NCBI GenBank assembly: GCA_900617975.1
Contig: UZAE01001004.1
Span: 1-15,978, forward strand
Source of the DNA: Rodentolepis nana
Taxonomy: Eukaryota; Platyhelminthes; Cestoda; Cyclophyllidea; Hymenolepididae
Direction: 5' to 3'
Length of the DNA: 15,978 nucleotides
The notes beneath the pieces are model-generated. The model made no database searches and had not been told where the DNA came from. It worked only from the letters and a program-made list of their open reading frames with translations. Both the position numbers and the translations under genes were made by a program. Of the stretch, positions 11,601-15,978 are shown piece by piece (positions within the stretch are counted from its first letter, which is position 1; the number at the start of each line of letters is the position of its first letter).

Positions 11601-11986
11601 AGCGCTTTTCTAAATGCGCTTAAGGATTATATTAAGGAATGTGTAAGTAGGGTGAAAAAGGAGTAGTGGGTTTTTTTTTACCACGGTGGGATTATGCCAC
11701 AAATGAAGCAATGCTAAGAATTCAGTTACACACACATAGCTAACAATTGAAATGATTTATCTCGTTATATTTCTGTTTTTTTTAGATTATTGCTTGGATC
11801 CTAATGACTGCGGCATTCAACATTCAGAATACATGGATCATTCTGCATCTGGTGAAATACGGTACCCAGCGTAATCTGCGTACCCTGGGGATCGCGAGTC
11901 AAATGGGATCTGCAATTGGCGCTCTAATCAGTTTTCTTGTCACTGCGGAATTCAAACTCTTCGTCTCCAAACCTGCCTGCACTTGA
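5609..11986 (+). CDS. SLC52A: Riboflavin transporter, SLC52A (RFVT/RFT) family, complete, seven exons
   Basis: This encodes a plasma-membrane riboflavin (vitamin B2) uptake carrier. The exons are 5609-5854, 6874-7050, 7121-7403, 8577-8798, 8878-9179, 10285-10497 and 11786-11986, totalling 1644 nt or 547 residues plus TGA. All introns are GT..AG with matching phases (0, 0, 1, 1, 0, 0). Family signatures are [18 protein letters not shown] (54-71), [17 protein letters not shown] (73-89, joined exactly across intron 1), [12 protein letters not shown] (182-193), [17 protein letters not shown] (207-223) and [12 protein letters not shown] (346-357). Eleven hydrophobic segments fit the family topology, roughly at 37-57, 73-95, 121-138, 168-189, 192-220, 253-274, 330-350, 363-386, 438-464, 476-503 and 515-535. 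Sequons at Asn166 and Asn237 fall in loops expected to face outside. It is longer than the human proteins (about 450-470 residues) because of a 35-residue acidic N-terminal tail and a long charged loop at 388-435. Exon 5 could instead start at 8881 (NAGNAG), giving 546 residues. The start ATG has a good context. Confidence 0.95.
5855..6873 (+). other. SLC52A: SLC52A intron 1 (1019 nt)
   Basis: The donor GTGGGT at 5855 and an acceptor ending TTTTAG at 6873 join residue Gln82 to Leu83 inside a conserved block, which fixes both sites. Readthrough would add 46 codons before a stop at about 5993, but this tail does not resemble the family. The intron is AT-rich. A 12-base word TGGAATGACTTA occurs at 6719-6730 and again at 6758-6769, each followed within 35 bases by GAGCTAA, so this may be a decayed tandem duplication. 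Nothing else was recognised. Confidence 0.8.
7711..7725 (+). repeat. Left copy of 15-bp direct repeat (possible target-site duplication)
   Basis: TATATAAATGAAGGT here is identical to 8064-8078. The two copies bracket about 340 bp that ends in short TTAA repeats. This is what a target-site duplication from a non-LTR retroposon would look like. Confidence 0.7.
7726..8063 (+). mobile_element. Probable short non-LTR retroposon (SINE or truncated LINE 3' end) in SLC52A intron 3
   Basis: This 338-bp segment lies between exact 15-bp copies of TATATAAATGAAGGT. Its right end is TTAATTAATTAA (8051-8062), a short tandem tail typical of the 3' ends of RTE/CR1-type elements and the SINEs that share their tails. 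This gives a plus-strand orientation. A C/T-rich stretch with CCCCC tracts (7938-7953) lies inside. There is no reverse transcriptase or other protein. The open frame that crosses the left junction (7678-7923) has no recognisable domain. I see no clear tRNA-like A and B boxes, so the class is undetermined. An alternative is a local duplication of a microsatellite-prone site, since both copies are followed by TG-rich sequence. Confidence 0.5.
8064..8078 (+). repeat. Right copy of 15-bp direct repeat (possible target-site duplication)
   Basis: Exact match to 7711-7725. It follows directly after the (TTAA)3 tail of the insert and precedes a (TG)8 run. Confidence 0.7.
8081..8096. repeat. (TG)8 microsatellite
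   Basis: Eight perfect TG units inside SLC52A intron 3, just right of the direct repeat. Confidence 0.95.
9180..10284 (+). other. SLC52A: SLC52A intron 5 (1105 nt)
   Basis: The donor GTAAGT at 9180 and acceptor CTCTTGGAG ending at 10284 give a phase-0 junction between Met410 and Met411. The intron contains a run of 12 G (9827-9838). It also contains a 7-bp inverted repeat TGGTAGC / GCTACCA (9664-9670 and 9683-9689) whose left arm overlaps the palindrome GGTAGCTACC (9665-9674). An in-phase open stretch at 9974-10138 after a plausible acceptor is treated as a finding, not as an exon. Confidence 0.75.
9827..9838. repeat. Poly-G run, 12 bases
   Basis: Twelve consecutive G on the plus strand inside intron 5. 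It is prone to sequencing-length error. Confidence 0.9.
10498..11785 (+). other. SLC52A: SLC52A intron 6 (1288 nt)
   Basis: The donor GTAATA at 10498 and an acceptor with a strong pyrimidine tract ending TTTTTTTTAG at 11785 join Ser481 to Ile482 inside a membrane segment. Around 11385-11590 the composition shifts to more G+C, with a perfect short hairpin AGCCTCA-A-TGAGGCT near 11558 and an imperfect palindrome around 11458-11477. No coding sequence or known repeat was recognised. Confidence 0.8.
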
Positions 11987-12335
11987 TGATCTTGTCACAT
12001 CACACACCCCACTTCCTTCATTATATTAGAATTATCTCTGTGACTTTATCTTAGGGATTTTTGGTGCCATTTGGTTATTTTTACCCACACACTTAACTAT
12101 CTTGATTGAATTCGTATGAAACTGTGATATCTCTTTATTATAACTTTACTAACTCTTGCCTATCTTTATCCATACGATTGATTTTTGCGTTAATTGGAAG
12201 GGTGTAAAGAGGCTAGATTTTTTGTATTGGTCGAATAGAATTTCGATTTCTACTGAAATGATTCTTTTCGGTTGCTTTTCACTACCAATCAACTTCGCAG
12301 TTTTTTGGTTCAGAATTAAAAAAAAATAGTGTTAG
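11987..12335 (+). other. SLC52A: Probable 3' UTR of SLC52A
   Basis: This runs from the TGA to the first plausible cleavage site. There is no AATAAA in this interval; the closest signal is ATTAAA at 12315-12320, the common variant, about 330 nt after the stop. The A-rich run immediately after it means a poly(A) primer could also misprime there, so the end is tentative. Confidence 0.4.
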
Positions 12336-13276
12336 ATAATCTTACCCACCTAGTCTCGGTGGTTAGAAAAGAAGTGTATTGGAGTTAAATGGTCAACTAT
12401 TCAGTTAGTTTTGTTTGTTTTAATCGTGAAATATTATTCAAAAATTCTCCTCAAGAGGAGAGCCAAGCCAATTTCGAATAACTTGACATTCTTGGTATCA
12501 CGACTTCATCACATATCTTTACTTGACCCCAGCCAATTGAGTTCTTAATTGTATACTTGCTATCAGCAAGCAATGAGAACGGAGTTGAAGGGAGTTGTTA
12601 ATTATGGAGTGGAGATTTCATAACATACCATCACATTACATAATTTAAAATTGTTATATGGAGTTTAATGTAGCCTCTAAAGTGTTTGAGTGCTTATTGG
12701 TATTCCGGGTATGTATGCACGTCTTTCTGTCACACCCATGAGAGCTATGAGTGTGTCGTTTCTTTCAAGATGAACTCAAATTTGAGGTCTTTAATGAAAT
12801 TATGGTTCATTCGTCAAGCACTTATGTCAAATGGTGATTATTGTAAAGTCTTCTCCTTGAAATTCCTTGCAATATTCATGAAAATGTCATACAAGATGTT
12901 TTCTTTCCAAATGCAATTAAAATTTCGATGGATAGAAGCTAACCATTGAAATAACAATGAAAATGAAGAGAACCCAAGTTATTGCATGCAAATTCTTGGC
13001 GAGTTAGCAGCCCTTATTTCTCGTTTCCTGATCAAATATTTCAAAGTTCATGGTTCGTGTTGAAACTTGAATGAGCTCAAAAAATGAATGTCGATAAATT
13101 AGTTTTGGAGTTCATCCCCTTCCATTCCACATCAATTAGAATATATTCATATACCCTTAGTACATTGTAACTCCACAGCCATCATACTTCCATTTATATA
13201 CATCTGTTCCCTTTCCAATGAGTGTGTCAGCGATATTTCCATTAAAAAACGCCATAAGATCGTCAAAGCTGACTGC

Positions 13277-13302
13277 TATGCTCACTCAGTTTAGTGAGCA
13301 TA
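13277..13302. repeat. Perfect 10-bp inverted repeat (hairpin)
   Basis: TATGCTCACT (13277-13286) and AGTGAGCATA (13293-13302) are exact reverse complements separated by six bases. The 3' arm recurs at 15077-15086 and 15279-15288 in the repeat block further right. The role is unknown. Confidence 0.85.
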
Positions 13303-13334
13303 CTGTTCACTAATTGATCCTGTTGCTGCTAATC

Positions 13335-13352
13335 TATATATATATATATATA
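13335..13352. repeat. (TA)9 microsatellite
   Basis: Nine perfect TA units, about 30 bp right of the 10-bp hairpin. Confidence 0.95.
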
Positions 13353-14875
13353 CACTTCTCTTAGCTTATCCTGGTGAACTACTGATGGAAGCCGTCCGTT
13401 CAAATATTCTCCTGGTTCAATTGCTACACAACACTGAAAAGAAAATGGTGTTTGAAAGGTGAATTCATTTTCCAGTATTAAATATTATTAACCATTATTC
13501 ATTTTAGCATCGTTTACGCTTTGTTTTCTAAAACTTATTATATACACTTTTGCTACTATTTGCTTGTCATTTCATAAACTTGAACTGCCTTTGCTTTGAC
13601 TAGTTCAGGTGTTGAGAGTCTGTCTGAAGTCGTTTAGCATAGATTGCAACATTCTACTCACACTAATTAAGTAGATCGAATTTAGGATCACCAAAATACA
13701 TGAAACCGTGACAAATAAAACAGCCAATGAATTCCTTCGTTTCAGAATGCTTAACCGACTCAAAAATGAAGTCAATCATTCTTTTCAACTTAATTCAAAG
13801 GCGAAATTGCAAGATGTATGAGAATGGAAGGAGAAATACTTTATTGAAGAGAATCCAAGTCATTGTCTTAAATGTGAGCATTGATTATGTAAAATCCCGC
13901 CCTTTAAAGTAAAAGAAATGATTGATTTGCAGTTATTTGCGTGTTTGCTTCAATTTGAACATTTTTTTTGTTGGGAGGGGGGAGGGGGGTATGGAGAAGC
14001 TTTAGCACAAACTTCCGTTGGATAATTTTCCCATCAGCATTAACAAAACATTGTAAGGGATTGCCTGGATAAGATGAGTGATTGGGCTAAAATGAAACAG
14101 GATGATTGAGAGGCGTGAATTTTACATGGCCTCCGCCTGATGACTGTAACTTTATGTCATCATTGGACACACATGAGTTGCAGTAGAGAGCACTAAGCAG
14201 AGACACGTACAACTTGAAAGTAAGGAGGACTTTTAGAAGAATTTGAAGAACCAGTATTTTAGGGTGTGTAAGAAATATCAAGAGACAATTTATTTCCCAT
14301 ATTTGCAGAAGGATCCTTTATGCTTGGGGATGAACCCTTAAACATTTTGCGCAGAATGGCTCAATCCTTTGTTTAGTTGAAAATCTGGAGGCTTCTAGCT
14401 TTCAGCATTGCAAAACCGACGACAACGGCAACTACTATGTGCTTGACGCTGTTATAGCCTTATTAGCCTAAAAATACCCACAATTGCCAGAAAGCAAAAA
14501 AAACGTGTTTTGCCTTACTCTAAGACTATGCAAGACAATAACTTCACGATTTTGAGCATTTTAATAAATACGCGAATTTAATGAATGTAAACAAAAAAGT
14601 TTTTGGCGATTTTTTCAACTAAAGCCAACCATTTTTCCAGCGAACAACGTTTCAATTGTAGCGTTAGGAACCACTGTTGTTTCATCGATTTCTCCACAAA
14701 ATCACCTTTCAATTGGTGAATTAAGGGCTATTTTTGGTTGCAATGCTACCATGCAACAGCCAATTTCAACAAGACAATCTTTTGAACAATTCATTGGTTT
14801 CTGTAGTTTAATAAATGTGAGTGAAAAAGCAGATAACAGATTTGTAGCGGATTGCTACTTTATTAAAGCCTGACT

Positions 14876-15008
14876 GACTCAGAAATCTCTATGGCAGAGC
14901 CTCCTACATCTAGCTAGACCGACTCAGAAATCTCCATGGCAGATTCTCAAACATCTAGCTACCGGCTCAGAAATCTCTATGGCAGAGCCTCCTACATCTA
15001 GCTAGGGT
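14876..15008. repeat. Tandem repeat A, three ~44-bp units
   Basis: Units start at 14876, 14921 and 14964. All share CTCAGAAATCTC and ACATCTAGCTA; units 1 and 3 are nearly identical and unit 2 is more diverged. The first unit begins within TGACTCA (14875-14881), an AP-1-like word that is altered in the other two. Confidence 0.9.
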
Positions 15009-15012
15009 CCCA

Positions 15013-15172
15013 GAACCAGCTAAGCTATAGCCCAGCTATAAAGGAAACAGACGTGTAGTAGGGAGCACGCTTATTCAGTGAGCATATTACGAACCAGCTA
15101 AGCTATAGCCCAGCTATAAAGGAAACAGACCGAAACTAGCTAAGCTATAGCCCAGCTATAAAGGAAACAGAC
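15013..15172 (+). repeat. Repeat B, three ~40-bp units each containing TATAAA
   Basis: Copies lie at 15013-15052, 15091-15130 and 15132-15172. All contain AGCTAAGCTATAGCCCAGC followed by TATAAAGGAAACAGAC. Copies 1 and 2 are identical; copy 3 differs at its left end. Each places a TATA-box-like word in the same context and the same orientation. Repeat D1 separates copies 1 and 2, while copies 2 and 3 are almost adjacent. Confidence 0.9.
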
Positions 15173-15304
15173 GATAATTCGGAACACGTATATTCAGTCA
15201 CGTAATGATCAGAAAAGTGTGCACGGAGCACGTTTATTCAGGACGTATCTTGCGGATCAAGTGGGAGCACGCTTATTCAGTGAGCATATTGCGGATCAAG
15301 TGTG
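15061..15304. repeat. Repeat D, four interspersed units of GGAGCACG type
   Basis: Copies start near 15062, 15181, 15225 and 15263. The first and fourth share GAGCACGCTTATTCAGTGAG followed by CATATT. The second (GGAACACGTATATTCAGT) and third (GGAGCACGTTTATTCAGG) are diverged. Copies 3 and 4 also share a right-hand TTGCGGATCAAGTG. Copy 1 lies between the first two TATA repeats, so the families are interleaved rather than laid end to end. Confidence 0.8.
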
Positions 15305-15374
15305 TACACGCAGGGAGCTTCTCATGATCAGGATGGGGGATTAGGTTAAACAGAGGTTGGTGATTGGTCACTGT

Positions 15375-15562
15375 TTGTGCGGTCGCTACACACAGAGTTG
15401 TACGGCCGCACCTGCTTGTGCGGTCGCTACACACAGAGTTGTACGGCCGCACCTCCCAATTGGTCGCTGCACACAGAGTTGTACGGCCGCACCTCCCAAT
15501 CGTACGGTCCCTGCACACAGAGTTGTACGGCCGCACCTCCCAATCCTGGCACGCACACAGCG
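15375..15562. repeat. Hairpin minisatellite, four units with CGGCCG core
   Basis: Units are 15375-15415, 15416-15460, 15461-15500 and 15501-15544, with a partial remnant to 15562. All share CACACAGAGTTGTACGGCCG followed by CACCT. In units 1 and 2 the left arm GTGCGGTCGCTAC pairs with the right arm TACGGCCGCAC through 12 base pairs, with one T-G pair, one bulged C and an 11-base loop. In units 3 and 4 the left arm has decayed while the right arm is intact. Units 2-4 end in CCTCCCAAT. CpG density is the highest in the window. Confidence 0.92.
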
Positions 15563-15590
15563 ATAACGTGTCCCACAGATTAAAGGCCTG

Positions 15591-15978
15591 TCAAAAATGA
15601 ATGTGGAATAATTTAGAAGGCTCTAATTTTGTCCAAACACTCTACACGTCAAGAAGCTCCATTGATATTACATAGTCCTCTCTCATTTGGAAATGTTTCA
15701 GCCGACAGTATCCGCTTAATTGGTCGAATGTAGTTAACCTCCTCCACTTTCACAAAATCTGATTGTTGGGTTGTCAATCTTTAGGATCAGCATGGCATGA
15801 TCACTCAAGTATGCAAACTTCTGGGATGTGGGTTGACTTAAATGAAATTTGAAGCAGTAAGCGACAGTCAAGTAGACCTCCACTCGTATTAGGAATTCTG
15901 GCTTTGAATACTACAAAATACCCTCTTTTAACATGGTTTTTTATTTTATTTCAAATGGCAGGCTTTATGATATTTATC
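15591..15978. other. Unannotated right end
   Basis: AT-rich sequence right of the repeat block. I see no coding exon, RNA gene or repeat in it. Confidence 0.5.

Larger units (their letters stand above)
12336..14872. other. Intergenic region with no recognised gene
   Basis: About 2.5 kb of AT-rich sequence. Open frames at 12686-12949 and 13727-13912 (plus) and 14087-14281 (minus) carry no domain I recognise. The last has a hydrophobic N-terminus followed by a Cys-x-x-Cys and is noted as a weak finding. Small inverted repeats include TCTCCTC-AA-GAGGAGA (12446-12461). A 20-base word around GAAGAGAAYCCAAGTYATTG occurs near 12966 and again near 13847 with two mismatches. Confidence 0.5.
14873..15578. 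mobile_element. Composite tandem-repeat block, possible insertion flanked by an 11/12-bp direct repeat
   Basis: About 700 bp that differs from its flanks: more G+C, much more CpG, and made mostly of short repeats of four families (given separately). ATTAAAGCCTG at 14862-14872 and ATTAAAGGCCTG at 15579-15590 differ by one extra G and sit immediately outside the block, as expected for a decayed target-site duplication. There is no protein, poly(A) tail or clear terminal inverted repeat. Open frames at 15273-15600 exist only because the repeat units happen to lack stops. It could be a solo LTR or TRIM-like element (it has TATA-like motifs), a satellite-derived insertion, or a locally grown minisatellite. 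Confidence 0.45.

Noticed and set aside
12686..12949. 87-codon plus-strand frame downstream of SLC52A
   Set aside because: No motif, signal peptide or splice context; the length is within what AT-rich non-coding DNA gives by chance.
12966..13870. Two stretches sharing GAAGAGAAYCCAAGTYATTG about 880 bp apart
   Set aside because: The similarity does not extend convincingly beyond about 20 bases, so it was not called a repeat pair.
14137..14143. CTGATGA, the first core box of a hammerhead ribozyme, which flatworm repeats sometimes carry
   Set aside because: The required GAAA box and a correctly placed cleavage triplet with stems are not present around it. No hammerhead was found in the repeat block either.
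14876..15544. CRISPR-like appearance of regularly repeated short units
   Set aside because: Units are contiguous or interleaved without unique spacers, are of several families, and lie in an intron-bearing animal genome.
15273..15600. Several overlapping open frames on both strands with repeated peptides such as TELYGRTSQ
   Set aside because: They are translations of the hairpin minisatellite in several frames; the unit simply lacks stops. No start context, domain or codon bias supports a protein.

Overview
The window is animal nuclear DNA: AT-rich, with split genes that mix very short introns (59-79 nt) and introns of about 1-1.3 kb, long non-coding spacers, simple repeats and retroposon-like debris. 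Codon use and gene structure suggest an invertebrate. My best guess is a flatworm (Platyhelminthes), but that is an inference from intron size and repeat texture, not from a diagnostic marker.

Two protein genes are supported, arranged head to head. On the minus strand, 3432 down to 1952, lie the first four coding exons of a ubiquitin-specific protease. The Cys box, the QDAQEF box and the first zinc-finger CxxC are visible. The inserted segment after the first finger half resembles the USP31/USP43 group. The catalytic His box must lie beyond the left edge of the window. A non-coding 5' exon ends at 3647 with a strong GTGAGT donor. On the plus strand, 5609-11986, lies a complete seven-exon SLC52A-family riboflavin transporter of 547 codons. 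Every junction has GT..AG ends and consistent phase, and all 11 expected membrane segments are present.

The rest is non-coding. The 2 kb between the divergent genes presumably carries both promoters. Transporter intron 3 holds a roughly 340-bp retroposon-like insert that ends in (TTAA)3 and is flanked by an exact 15-bp duplication. Downstream of the transporter (about 12.0-14.87 kb) I see no gene, only a perfect 10-bp hairpin, a (TA)9 run and minor inverted repeats.

The most unusual stretch is 14873-15578, about 700 bp and visibly richer in G+C and CpG than its flanks. It is built from four families of short tandem or interspersed repeats. They are three ~44-bp units with a shared ATCTAGCTA core, three ~40-bp units each carrying a TATAAA, four GGAGCACG-type units, and four units with a CGGCCG core that fold into hairpins. 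An imperfect 11/12-bp direct repeat (ATTAAAGCCTG / ATTAAAGGCCTG) lies on its two sides, so the whole block may be one insertion. I could not assign it to a known element.
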